Shown here: one piece after another, positions 44,139-55,977 of the stretch
Layout of the letters: each line of letters begins with the position of its first letter
Position numbering within the stretch: position 1 is the first letter of the stretch
NCBI GenBank assembly: GCA_032358165.1
Contig: JAALGY010000059.1
Span: 1-64,000 of the forward strand
DNA: 64,000 bases
Reading direction: 5' to 3'
Origin: Diplosphaera chodatii
Taxonomy: Eukaryota > Chlorophyta > Trebouxiophyceae > Prasiolales > Stichococcaceae
Program-made: the position numbers and the translations under genes
Notes under the pieces: generated by a model
Told to the model about the DNA's origin: nothing
The model's input: the letters and a program-made list of their open reading frames with translations, nothing else
Database searches by the model: none

Positions 44139-47100
44139 ATGCCGCTCACGGGGCCAGAGCTGGGCGACGGCATCGCCCTCAGCATCGGCATCGACCTGGC
44201 CATGATCTTCCACACCCGGTGGAAGGGCTCCCGCCTGTGGCCGGGCCCATCGCTGCCGCCGAGCCCTGCAGACTCAGCAGACAGCCTCGACAGCCTTGCA
44301 GACTGCAAGCTGGCCGCTGGAGCCGAGGAGGTTTGTAGCGCAGAGGTGGCGGGGAATCAGCGCCGCAGCGCCGCCGGTGCGGCTGTGCAGCACGGCCAGC
44401 AGCAGCTTGCGCGCCTGCTCGACTCGCCGCTGCTGCCGACTGCGGCGCTCGCAGGTGGGTCAGCTCTATTACCGAGGCGTTGTGTGCTCCTGGGTCTGCT
44501 TTCGCTGCTGATCCCGTCATCGGTCAGCGGGATGCGAAGCGAGATGCAAGCTGCCACGGCTGTGCTTGTGCACATCCGTGACGCGCGCAAATTGTCGCTT
44601 TTGCTGTGCTGGCGCGGGGGTGTGTTGCGGGGGGCTGCAGCACAGACACCCTCCCTGCAGACTTCCGTGAGCATGCAGCGCCCCCTCCTTTGCCTACGTC
44701 ATGCCCCACTGCGAGGTCGACCAACCTGGCATCAAGTCTCTGTCAGCAGAGGCATGGCTAATGCGCTTGGCGTGCAATTGCCTTGCAGGCGCAGCGGCGG
44801 TGTGCGTCGGAGCAGCAGCGTCAGCCGGCGGGTGGCTGCTGCGGTGGGTGGCGGGCTACGCCGCCGCAGAGCTCGGCTTCCAGAGCTTCCAGTGCTGGCG
44901 GTGAGTTGGGCGGCAGCAGCAGGGATGCACATAAAGCTTCAGCGTTGTGAGGCTGCACGTGAAGTCTTGTGCGGAGCTATGTCGGGCTCAGCCACAGCAG
45001 CACATGATGCTGCAACCAAAAGGGGGCTGAGCAGCCAAGCCAACTCGTCACAGGAGCGTGCACAATGGCCTGCTTCATTGCTTTGTCGTCGCCGCTGTAG
45101 GTATGCCGGCATGAATGCGCACCCGGGAGGCGGCCCCGACTTTGCGGCCATTCCGGCCATCAAGGAGCGCTTCCTGCGGCTGCACGGCGTGATCGACTTC
45201 CAGGCCTTCATCAGCGGCTGGTTCCACGGCGCGCCCTTCGAGGTGGGTCAACATCCCATTGGGCGAGCAACACGCCCAATGGCATGGTGCTGCTTTCACA
45301 GCATCATCTGCTGCGTCGCTGCGGCGGCGCGTTGGGGTAGCGCGGCTGCGCCGCAGCGTTCATGTCGGCATGCTGGTCCAAGAGGCTGGCGCGGAGGCAG
45401 TTCAGCACGATAGTCTGCCGAATGCCTGCCTGCAGTCGTTGCAGATGCAAGTGCTGGTGCAGCACTGCGGCGCATTGCAGTGCAAGCATGCACCTCACAG
45501 CCGCACATGCACAGCTGCCTGGATGCCACGGCGGTTGCGTCAGCTGTGAGGTGCACTGCTCACCGGCCACTTTGGCAGACAGCAGGCAGCAGCAGCTGAG
45601 AGCCTGCGTGATGGGTCGGCCTGCCCTGCATGCAGACAATCCGGCGGGGCAATGTGTTGGACTTTGTGGCGTACGGCTTCTACTGCAGCACCTTCGAGGG
45701 GCTCGACCTGCAGCGGCAGGCGGCCACGCTGTCCTTCGTGGCGGAGGCCGAGCGGCTGTGGGGCGTCAGGTGGGCTTCAGGACTTGCATCTCATCGTGGG
45801 CAGAGACGCACTTGCCCTTTGAGTGCGAAAATGTGGCAGGCTGTTCAATTTGCATGTCCTGCACCTTGTGATCGCCCCGATCTGGTGGCCGCCTGTGCTG
45901 CGGCATGCCGAGTAAGTGAGAAAGGCCCCGGAATCCTTGGGGCTGAGTAGGCGTCCCTTCTCTCCGACCAGCTTCCCGCCCGGCACCAACCGGGGCATCC
46001 GGCCGATGGCGCACCTGTGGGAGCCGCTGCGCGTGATGCCCAAGCCGCTGGCGGTGCCGCTGTTCAGCGAGGCGGGCGCCGTGCTCACCCGCTTCCTGCT
46101 CCGGCGGCAGGTGACAAAACCGCATGTAAACCCTGCGCAGCGGAATGGCTCCGCACGTATTTCCGACTAGTCTGTGACTTGTTGTCCCAGCGGCATCATG
46201 TGCTCACGGCGGCATGGTCATATCAGCGTTGTCGCGTCTGGACTTTGCTGCAGCAGTCAGTGCGACCTTTGGAAGCGAGTCGAGCTCAGTAGGATCAACC
46301 TGTGATACTGCCGTCTGCCCTGCCAGCGTTGGCAAAATGTTCAGGCATCGTCGCACCATTCGGCCATGCCTCGGCACGGGCTCGAGTGGCAGGGCAGCGT
46401 GATCGTGGTAGCTGTCTGTGAGCACTATATGCATGGACAACCTCCGCATGCCACTGAAGGCACACGCATCCTCGAGTCATAGCAAGCGCATGTTGCGTTC
46501 GACCAAAAGCAAGCTTCACTCGGCACCCAGCGCAGTGGGAGCTCCTCCCCTTTTTGCAGGGCTACGTGCGGTCGCGGGTGGGCAGCTTCAGCTTCTGGGT
46601 GCGGCTGCCGGCCGCCGCCGGAACCAGCCAGCGACCGCGTCCGGGTTGCAGCGGCGACGGCGCCCAGGCAGCCGCGCAGCAGCTGGGCAGCAGGACCGCC
46701 AGTGGAGCAGGAACGGGGGAGGCAGCGGGAGGCGGCAGCGGCTCGGCGCGGCCGCTGGTCTTCCTGCACGGCGTCGGCCTCGGCCTGGTGAGAGCAGTCC
46801 CACTAGATGTGTTGTCTGCTCGTCTTGGATCATGCTGGTTGAGGTTCCGGCTGTTCCAGCTGGCATGTTTTCTGCGGGAGCACATGGCACGAAGCCCGAG
46901 GTTTCTGTGCTCTGTGCTGTTCAGTGGGGGATAGCATACCAAGCGCACGGTGTTGCTGTTGTTGTTGCTGTTGTAATTGTTCCCAACAGTTTGAACGCAC
47001 TTGAAGACGCTCCCCAGCGTGTTGTGGTGTGCGGCACCATGTCACACCTGCCTTGTGCCACACCTGATAGGCCAGACGGTGGCAGGTTCAGGAACCCTGC

Positions 47101-48910
47101 CGCCAGTTGCCCAGACGCATGATGGCGTCATTCGCTTCATGTGAATGGTCTGGCGGCAGTGTTGCCCACCTTTCGTCCGTCTCGCCCTTCAGGGTTGGCT
47201 CTCACCCTGTCCCAGTGCCGGCTTGATGACTGCTATCATGGTGGTGCAGCATGGTGGTGTAGCAGCTCAAGTGTGCATACAGTGCACAGCTCCCCAATGC
47301 CATGCTGCCTGCCAGACACACAGTGTGTGTCGATCACCCGTTTCTGATGCGCCCATCTGCCACTGCAGATGCCGTACCTGCGGTTCGTGCGCATGCTGGC
47401 GGACGCGGCGCCGCACCACCCCGTAGTGCTGGCGGAGGCGCCCCACGTGGCGCTGCGGCTGGCCGGCAGGTCGCAGCCGGTGGACGCGCTGGCGCACGCG
47501 CTGGCGGGGGTGCTGCGGGAGTCAGGGTTCAGCGGCGCAACGTTCGTCGCGCACAGCTACGGCACCTTCGTCGCCTCGCGCATGCGGCAGCTGTACCCGG
47601 AGGTGAGAACCTTTCGGAGGAGACACCCTCTGACCCTCTGCACACTGCAGAAGCTGCAGAACGAAGCGTGCAGCTGTCCCAGCGTGCGCTGTCTTCTGTG
47701 CGGGTTCTGCAGCCTGCACCCTGCGCTCCCATCAGGTGCCTCTGTGCCCGACATGGGTGTCGTCATTGGTGCATCGAGGCAGGGCTACATCGCACCGTGA
47801 TACCTTTAGCAAGTGATCTTTCTGTAACATGGCTCCCCCCTCTCTCCTGCGCCGCAGCTGGTGCACAGCCTGGGGCTGGTGGACCCGGTGTGCTGCATGA
47901 CGTGCGCGCCGCACCTGCTGGCCAACTTCATCTACGCGCCGCCGCGCGTCAAGCTCACGCTGAACGGCGTCATGGACTCCCTGCGCTTCCTGTGCTCCCG
48001 GGACCTGGCCATCGCCGCCGCCTTCTGCCGCGGGTGCGCCACAGTGAAGACTCGTGCACACATCAAATGAAGTGACAGAGGGTCTGGCAGTGGCTGCTTG
48101 GGTTGAGCACATGGGTTGGTTGTCAGCCCCCGCACCAAACATCAGCAGCTGTGCAAAGATGCCGGCAGCAGCTCGGGCAGCAGCTGCTTGCTGTGACGCC
48201 TGCCGACTTCCGGATGTGGGACAGCTGGCGCTGCTCCCACACATTGTAAACGTGCTGGGCGGGCTGATGCCGAGCCTGACATGCATGCTGCGCGACGCGT
48301 CAGCTGATGCTGTTTGGCGCAGGCCCAAAGCGCGTCCCTCACGGCATCACCCCTGTCTGACCTGTTGGAATCCACCGCCCGCAGCTTCTACTGGAGCGAG
48401 CTGATGCTGTGGCCGGAGGACATGCCGGCGGGGCGGACCCTGGTGGTGCTGTCCACGCACGACGACCTGGTGCCGGTGGACCTGGTGTCCCGGCAGCTGG
48501 AAGCGGCGACGGAAGCGGCGGGCGCCCCGTGCGCCCGCGTGCTGGTGCACCCCACCGCCGGCCACGGCGGCTTCCTGGTGGACGTCCCCTTCCAGGTGGG
48601 TTTCAGGGCGTCTGTCGTCGCAGCAGGCTGCATATGGATGGTGAGCTCGTGTTCAGGCTGGTGGTGTTGGCTGAGGTTCCGGGCATTTTGTGAGGGGCGG
48701 TGTCTGGGCCCAGCACCATACACGCCGCCTGCATCGGCACACAGCCTCAGTTCCGTTGTCGCAGGAGCGCACAAACCAGCTGTTGAGGAAGGCTTGAAGC
48801 AGCCTAGTCATGCCCATGGTGGTCGACCAACCGGCTGCTGTGCGCTGTCGCAGGAGCGTGTTGTGGCAGAGGTGCAGCGGCTGCTGATTGCGGTTGACGG
48901 CGAGCTGTGA
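44139..48910 (+). CDS. alpha/beta-hydrolase fold protein (10 exons)
   Basis: Exons 44139-44454, 44789-44900, 45101-45242, 45636-45769, 45972-46110, 46560-46787, 47369-47602, 47858-48043, 48323-48595 and 48854-48910 give 606 aa. The first ATG is at 44139. An N-terminal hydrophobic region (AAVCVGAAASAGGWLLRWVA) suggests membrane association. The hydrolase core starts at RPLVFLHGVGLGL (oxyanion-hole HG), with the nucleophile elbow VAHSYGTF (Ser in GxSxG-like AHSYG), the acid probably in STHDDLVP, and the catalytic His in TAGHGGF. Substrate unknown; lipids or esters are likely for this fold. The donor of exon 8 (CACA before GTGAAG) was chosen by phase and is the weakest junction. A second acceptor at 48764 offers an alternative last exon (see findings). 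Confidence 0.85.
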
Positions 48911-49523
48911 GCAGCAGCGCAGCGGCAGCGGCAGCAGCAGCAGCAGCAGCAGGAGGAGGCAGCAGGCTGCAGGCGGCGACAGCTTTGCCATCATGTTAAA
49001 AAACACCAGCGGTAGCGGCAGCCTTGAGCACACTGCACGACACTGATGCAGATGTGCCGGAAGTCGCTCATGGTTGATGCCGGGCAACGGTGTGCCGCAG
49101 TGCTGCACTGCCGGAAGCTTCGAGGTGGCGACCATGACAGAATCGGTTTTGTGGTGGGATTCTCCCATCTTGAGCGTCATTATCAGGGGCTTTGGCCACT
49201 TCTATTGGCGGACAGCATTGGTTTACTAACTGACTCGACAGCTGGCTAGGATCAGCAATTGTGTTGTGATGTCTGACTCGGCATCTGATTATAGGATTCA
49301 GCATATTACAGGATGTGGCCATCTCTGGCTACGCAGCAGCAACCCAGCTTGTGATGCAACAATATACACAAAACTTCAGTAAAGCATGGTGTGTTGACAG
49401 CACCGCTCGACCAACAGACAGCTGAACCTCGCCGTGCTAGAGGAGACTTGCATGTACCGGTGCAGCACAGCGATCCCGGCGCATGCATGCGGCTCAGCGC
49501 CTCATCAGCTGTGCGCCCATGCG
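48911..49523. other. convergent intergenic region with GCAGCG/CAG-rich start
   Basis: Directly after the hydrolase stop, 48911-48960 is an imperfect CAG/CGG triplet repeat, probably in the 3' UTR. The remaining sequence up to the stop of the next minus-strand gene has no supported coding exon. Both flanking genes end here. Confidence 0.55.
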
Positions 49524-50169
49524 TCAGCAACCCTCTGGAACTCTGGCGGCAGCAGCGGCTTGCTGACGGCGTACGGTGCTGTCTCTGCAGTTCATCCAGA
49601 TACGTCTACTCTCAGCATCAAGCGCAGCCTGCACCAGATCAATCATGCACGCTGCCGGGCTGGGCCGTGCCTTTGGAGAAGAAGAGGTCGCACCGTCCGG
49701 CTGTATTTGCTGCGGCCGCTGCCGCCGCTCCCACGCCGCCGCCACATCGGCGGGCGCCGGCTCCGGCCACGCGATGCGGTACTGGTGCAGCCGGTCGGTC
49801 GCCCCCAGCGCCGCCAGGCTGGCGCCGGCGGCCGCCTGCCAGGCCGCTCGCTGCCTCGCCGACAGCTGCGCTGGGCACCCGGCGCCTGCGCACATGACAC
49901 AGACCGACTCGTGGTGCTGATGCGAACCGACTGCCTCGTCGATGATGACCTGCATGTGGAATAGTGTCTTGCCGTGCTTGCATCAGTGACACTTGGTTTG
50001 CAGATGGGCCAGACTACTCGTGTGCGGCAGCGAACCGCGTACCTGCGCTGCTGAACAGGTGAGGGCGCAGGGAGCCGAAGCCGAGCACCGAGCCGAGCAG
50101 CGTCAGCACGGCCACCAGCGCGGCCGCCGCCAGCGCGACCCTGTGCACGTGCACACCGGGCGCCGCCAT
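49524..50169 (-). CDS. short signal-anchor protein, hypothetical (2 exons)
   Basis: Exons 50043-50169 and 49524-49885 join in phase (1) to 162 aa. ATG at 50169 opens a short N-terminus (MAAPGVHVHR) followed by a clear hydrophobic helix (VALAAAALVAVLTLLGSVLG), so a signal peptide or type II anchor. The rest is Ala/Arg/Gln-rich with a plausible amphipathic part (ARQRAAWQAAAGASLAALG, DRLHQYRIAWPEPAPADVAA) and a helix MIDLVQAALDAESRRIW. No family recognised. The last part after 49670 may be 3' UTR if a further intron exists. It sits upstream-to-downstream of the DHHC gene on the same strand, 687 bp from its stop. Confidence 0.55.
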
Positions 50170-50856
50170 CGCCGCGGCGCGCTGGGTGAGGACGCCTCGA
50201 CTGTCCAACCCTCTGCTGATACACCTGCCGCTGGGTTTCAGGTTCGCAGCCGGCAAGCTCAGTTGATCTGCCTACAGCTTGGCGCCACACAGGCGGTGGG
50301 CCAGCGCACAGGGCATGTTCAAGGCTATGTTGAGGGCGACGCAAGAGCCCGCTGACAAGCTCTCCAGCTGCAAGATGCCGTCTGGTGCCTTCACAGTCTG
50401 CTGATGCGCCCAGGCTGTGTTTCAAAAACACACGTCAAGCGGCAACGCGAACGGTTGTTGTGTTGGCGTGACTGTCCAGTGGCCACAGATTGGCACTAGC
50501 TACTGTTGGTTTGTTAGTCATCAGTACAATGCACATGCTGGTGCTGGAAAAGGAGGGTGACCAGAGCTGCTTCACGAATCGCTTGCTCAATCAATGTATA
50601 GCAGGTTTCGCATGGTACATGTCTCAACATCTGCCTCCAAGGCTGCCGGCCAGTCAACGTGGGCTCAACGTCAACCTTGCAGGAAGGCGCCAACAGCTCT
50701 ACCTATGGTGATCTGGCGGCACGCTGTGTTCCACTCCAGGTGCACCCGCCCCTTCTCCCTGCTCTCGGTTGTGTCGTCGTGCCAAACCGTGCACTAGACA
50801 CGGCCGCAGGCCCTTCGCTGCTGCGCCACCGCAAAGTCAAGCAGCGCTCTGACGTG
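50170..50856. other. intergenic, no gene seen
   Basis: This 687 bp lies between the DHHC gene stop and the next minus-strand start, so it should contain a 3' UTR and the promoter of the 50169 gene. No supported coding exon, RNA gene or repeat is seen on either strand. Confidence 0.5.
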
Positions 50857-53753
50857 TCACCCCGGCGCCAGGCGCTCATTATCCCATATCGTGGGGAACG
50901 CCGTGCCGGCGCCGTCAGCTGACGCCGTCTGCACGACAGCCGACTGCATTCCTCTGCAGGATGGACGTGCGGTGCGAGCGGCATGACAGCAGACACACCG
51001 GCATGGGCCCAGTTTGGGAGACGGCAGACTGGAGGGTGTGCAGTCTGCAACCTCAGACTGCGTGCATCTTAGGGGAGCCATCAACCAGGCTCACCAGGGG
51101 CAGGCACCAGGCGGGGCCGGGGGGGCCCATGACCGCGGCGGCGTTGGACAGGGGGCCCAGGTGGTAGGGGTGCCGCCCGGCGGCCCCGCCCCCCCTCGCC
51201 GCCCGGATCTGCGCCGTGATGCCCTGCAGCAGGCGCGAGGAGACTACTGTCACCAGCTGCACGCCATTGATATACCAGGAGCTCGCTGGCAGCCAGCTCA
51301 GCCGCGTCAGCAGCGGCAGACTGAGAGCAGTCAAGATCGACACCACAGCACAAGCCGCAAATGCTTCTGAGCCGCTGACGGACAGGTGCACAGGCAGCTT
51401 CTCGGTGGCTGATGTAACATCCAGACCAACAGAAGCATAACAGAGCACTGCATCCGCTGCACGCCTTGTAATGGGACTGCACAGTGATAGGTAAGGTACC
51501 ACGAGGATGTACTTCACAGGAGGATTGCAGGAGGTCAAAAAGCATCCGGCCCACCTCGTGGTACTCTATCGTCGTTTTGTTCTGGCTGACCAGCCAGGCG
51601 TTCCACACGCTCAGCCCGCACAGCGCCACCGCCAGCGGCAGCGCGGCCGCCGTCGCGCACACCTGTCGGACGGCAAGCAGCCTGTGAAACGGGTCCCTGA
51701 ACGCCACGGCACCTGCACAGCTCCTGAGGCCAGTTGGCAGTGCAGCAGCTTCGGCCTGCGCTGTAGATCCACCAGGATGTCTGCTGTGCAGCAGCTGCAC
51801 ATTGCACTGTGGGGGTGGTCTCCAGGGTACTGCACAGCGAGCGCCACATTCACATGTGAAGCTTGCCAGCAGCACCTCTGGCATCACCCCATCTGCAACA
51901 TCACCGCTTGTGGGGCAACATGGCCGTGACAGGCATCCATCAGAAACCAGGTTCAAAGCATACATGGCAGCCGCACTCTCAGCCATACACGCTGGTGCAT
52001 GCCATACAGATGGCTGCCACCTGCCAACCTGCTGCAGGGTGGTCATTTTTAACAGGTTCTCGGTCGTTGTGACAGGAGGCACGGCGCACCTGCAGCGCAG
52101 CCCAGGATATGGAGTAGCTGGCGGGCGCCATGCCGGGGGCGCCCGCAGCCAGCCCCACCGCCTGTGGACTTGCGAGCTTACGATGCGGTCAGGCACACGC
52201 TCATGCAGAGCTGACATGCAAGCGCATGTGCGCCATGCATGTTCACGACAGCCCTGCTCCCAGGGGGTCCTTGGTGGGGGAATGTGCGTTGGGATGTCAA
52301 GCAGACTTGTGGTGATTTCTGGAGCCCAGGCACAACCTAGCAACCACGCCTGTTGAACTCAGCACTGCCAGGTGTGCCCTCCGGTTCAGTGGCCATGAAC
52401 GCTGTGACAAGGCTGCCCACCCTGGACTGGATGCCGGTGCGCACGACGCGGCTGGCGGTGGCGGCCGACAGCGCGTACACGGCGTGCGCGGTGAGCAGGG
52501 CCAGCGCGTGGCAGGTGGCGGCGGTGGCGTAGCCCAGGAACTGCAGGAAGGCGCGGTAGTTGCCGTGCCCCACGCAGTTGTTCAGCCACGGGCAGTGGTG
52601 GTCCTGCGGCGCAGTGGGACAGCCCAGCGTGAGTGCGCGGCCATCAGCGGGCGCCCTGCCGCGGCCGGCGCAGTTGGTAGGCGCATGGCAGCACACCCCA
52701 AGCCATTGGTGCTGCGCGCAGAGGTGCTGTATAGCAGGCTGCATGCCCGGCTGCGAGTCGCCAGATGATGACTGCGTCCACGCGTGCAGACTTGCAGCAG
52801 CTGAGTATGCGGTCCGCCGCAGGGGGCTGTTTCATTTCTGTGTGTCGCATCACGACAGGTGGCTGGAGCGCGGCGCACCATGCGCAGGATGCAGCGGCGG
52901 CACACGCGGCAGTGGTGCGCGCGCGGCGGCTTGCCCCGCCCGCACTTCTGGCACACCCGCGCCCCGCCGCTCTGGGGGCATATGCAGGGGGCGGGTGTCA
53001 GGGTCCAACCGAGGCAGGGCATGTGGTGGGCCTGAACACAAGCGTGCTGCTGCTGCAGCTGCTGCTGCTGCTGCTGCTGCTGCCATGCGCCACAGTAAGC
53101 AACTGCCGTGGCTCCGTTCAGAGACCTGACCTGCCAGCATGCTGACAGCGGCCTCATGGCGATCTGGATGGGGTGTTGGACTGGGGCAGCAGCGCACCTT
53201 CTTCTTGACCTCCACCACCAGGTGCTGCGCCTCGGCGTCAGGCGAGTAGTCCTCCGGCACGCTGCGGGAGCCAGTTCAAGGGCTCACGGCTCATGTGATG
53301 GCAATGTCACCGTCAGATGTCACATCAAAAGGAACCGCTCCCACATCAGAAATTGAAATTTTGTTCTGCACTGTGCACCTGCCGGGGTCTGAGATCACGG
53401 CGACAATGAGGCACGCCAGGCTGCAGGCGACCAGGCCCGTGAGCAGCAGCAGGTGCGACACGCCCGGCACGCTGAACGACAGCCACGGGATGATCTGCGC
53501 AGGCAACCGGACGTCAGGGCGGCGGTACTTCTGCTTGAGCGGCCAGGGACTGGGCGCAACAACTTGACTATGTAAGGCATGGCAAAGACTGGCCAGCGGA
53601 GCAGTGGCCAGGCCTGTGCGGCCTCTGATGCATGGGGTGCCTGCCATGCAGCGGTGGGCAACCCACCACGCATGACACCGTGGCGAAGTAGATGAACATA
53701 TGCAGCGCAATGACGCCGTACACGATGCCGTTGACGCGCTCCCACGCCGCCAT
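50857..53753 (-). CDS. DHHC-type protein S-acyltransferase (palmitoyltransferase), 9 exons
   Basis: Transfers palmitate to Cys of membrane-associated proteins. Exons 53679-53753, 53379-53494, 53198-53261, 52879-52971, 52421-52603, 52090-52161, 51555-51662, 51095-51223 and 50857-50928 give 303 aa in consistent phase. TM1 lies at the N-terminus ([19 protein letters not shown]) and TM2 in exon 2 ([17 protein letters not shown]). The zinc-binding Cys-rich domain reads [18 protein letters not shown] then [16 protein letters not shown]; intron 4 falls immediately before the DHHC motif. TM3 and TM4 follow ([37 protein letters not shown]). The TTxE motif is present as TTIEYHE, and the C-terminal [16 protein letters not shown] resembles the PaCCT region. 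All signature residues are intact, so an active enzyme is expected. Confidence 0.92.
53046..53084. repeat. CTG microsatellite in a DHHC-gene intron
   Basis: Nearly pure (CTG)n with one interruption lies in intron 3 of the palmitoyltransferase gene, between exons 53198-53261 and 52879-52971. It is non-coding in the model used. Confidence 0.85.
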
Positions 53754-55273
53754 GGCAGCCGGCCGCGGCCGTCAGCGCGCCGTGTGCAGGTGGCTGCCGC
53801 TGCGGCGCGGCATCCCGCGCACGAGACGCCGCGTTCCACGTTTTCCGTCGGGAGCCGGCCGGCGCCAGGCCTCGTTGCTCGGGCAACAGAGCTGCCTCCT
53901 CGCAGACCGCCAGCCAACAGCACGTTCGCAGTCAACGCTAGGCCAAGCGCTGCGCCTGCCTTATGGCAGCGGCAGCGTGCCGACAGCTGCACGGCTGGGG
54001 CCCACTCAGCACACCCACTCTCCTCTGCAACCCCTCACTGATGCATCAGGTCTGCACTCGTACAGACACCGCAGGAGGACTGCGTAGGCAGCGGATTGTG
54101 ACCAGGAGGGTGATCTGGACGAGGCAACAGATGCCTCAGGGCCCGGTTCAATGAATGACCTGCAGCCTGAACCCAGCACAACCTATATCACCAGTAGCAA
54201 AGCAACATATGCTGTGTTCGCTGTTGTTTAGCAGATAGGTCTTGCTGCTGCATGCCAAGACGCTACAGGGCGATCTGCTGTCTGCACGAAACTCACCAAC
54301 CTCACCTTCGGTGCCATCTTCATCGTTGCTGCACGTCCCACCCTGCTGGCGTTTCCCGCGATACTTCGTCACTACCGTAGTGTCAGAAGATTGACACCGC
54401 AGCGAACGATCGTCGCCAGCCGTTCGTCCTTGCACAGGTGCCCTGCTGTCCGTCTGATGGTGCATTGCTGACGCAACCGTGCAGCGGCACATGCTGATCA
54501 GACCGCATGATACAGCTCAAGCACCAAGCTAGAGATATTGAGGGCGCACCGAGATTCCTTGATCACACGGTACACCAAACCAGCCATGCGTGACCATCAA
54601 CCCTGATCAGTTTTCGACAATTATCGTAGGCGACCAGTTCGTAGGTGAGATGCTTTGAGGCGCTTCTAGGCATGATCTCACACGATATTGCACAGACAGC
54701 ATCCTGCATGCCTTATGGGCAACATGCCATGCGCCACGCAGCAGCCCGCAGGCGCATGTCATGATCCTCTCTTTCGGTCGTGATCTCATGTTCAGCACTG
54801 TCATAGCTGTCTGCAGTCTGGTTGAAATTGATATAGCGTGGCTACAGGATCAAGCACAAGCAGGCAGTTCTCAGCATGCCGCCCATGCCGCGGTTCACCG
54901 CTCGCCGCGGGCTTGGTGGCTACAGGGGGGCCGGATCCGCCGCCGGGTCGAGGCACCTGCAGGCGCGGGCAGGTCGCTCGGCAGCAGGGCGTACGGCAAC
55001 CGCGTCCACCTCAGCAGCCCGCCACCCTGCGGGCAGGCCGACTGGTCACTGTGTCGCCCGCATCAGACAGCGTCACGTCACAGCACTGGATGGTATACAG
55101 CCGTCTGTAATTGCACCTGAGGTGGTGCTGTGACCAGATCGTGAGATTGATCGTGTGCCGAGTGCTCACACATCGTGCAGGTCACACGTTCCGGCATGGT
55201 GGCGTGCCGGACGGCCAGCAAGTGCTGCACGGCTGGATGGGCGCCTTCGCTACAGGGCAACCCGCGCGCTTCA
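53754..55273. other. region upstream of DHHC gene, no confident gene
   Basis: This 1.5 kb contains the DHHC promoter next to 53753. Between 54880 and 55260 the minus strand has protein-like fragments (LLRWTRLPYALLPSDLPAPA near 54950-55030, HPAVQHLLAVRHATMPERV near 55190-55250), which could be further exons of the 55274-55977 gene or a separate decayed gene, but I could not join them in phase. From 54090 to 54830 I see nothing coding. Confidence 0.45.
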
Positions 55274-55977
55274 TCACTGCATGCCGGCGCGGCGCTGGCA
55301 TAGCACGATCCGGAGTGCAGGCTGCCGGCATGTTGATGGTGGTGCGTGACGCAGCAGGACCTGGCTGCTGACGCGGTCTGACGTGACCAGGGTCATGCTC
55401 GCCCTGCCGAGCACAGGCATCTGGGGTACATCATCTGTCTTCGGTACTAGTGGAACCAGCTGCACAGCTGCCTGACTGCCCGTGGCACAGCGGCAGGTCA
55501 CCTGTGCAGCAGAGGCCTGCGCCTCCGGGACCTGAGGGCCCTCCCAGCTGCGCTATGCAGTGCTGGACGACGGTGAAGGCGCTGGCGTGCCTCGGCGCCT
55601 GGTGCTGGGGCTGGTCGCGGCGCCTCGCCACCCGTTTGGCAGGCACCCGCAGGCGGCGGGAGGCAGCAGGGCGCGGCCCCAGCCAGGTGCAGAAATACCA
55701 AAGGCGCACACTGGGACGTGGACGCCTTCAAGCCAGCCATAAATCAGCATGGAGTCGACACGAGGTGCTGCGCTGCATGCAATGGGCAGTCTGGCACATA
55801 ACGCTGACACCTCTAACATACGGTTTACTTCTGCAGGACCTCCAGCAGCAGCGGCGCAGGTGCACCGGTGCCGATGCAAGCCTGGTGCGGCTTTGCGCTG
55901 ATGATGACGAGGTTCCAGCACTGCTGACTGACAATCGTGCGGGGACCCACGTCTCCACCTTCGATGGTCTGCTGCAT
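55274..55977 (-). CDS. possible small spliced gene, unrecognised (3 exons)
   Basis: Three exons agree in phase across two introns: 55829-55977, 55502-55710 and 55274-55434, giving 172 aa from an ATG at 55977 that directly follows an in-frame stop. The text reads like real protein rather than GC noise: GGDVGPRTIVSQQCWNLVII, HQACIGTGAPAPLLLEVLQ, NVRLWYFCTWLG, a basic patch RVPAKRVARRRDQPQHQ, then HASAFTVVQHCIAQLGG and DDVPQMPVLGRASMTLVTSD. No family recognised; no signal peptide or membrane helix seen. The end may instead continue by splicing at 55361 into fragments near 55000-55250. Plus-strand frames over the same DNA are poorer but exist, so the call is tentative. Confidence 0.38.

Noticed and set aside
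54838..55371. Plus-strand frames at 54838-55133 and 55111-55371
   Set aside because: Protein-like in part, but the minus strand reads better over the same DNA and no plus-strand exon chain could be closed.
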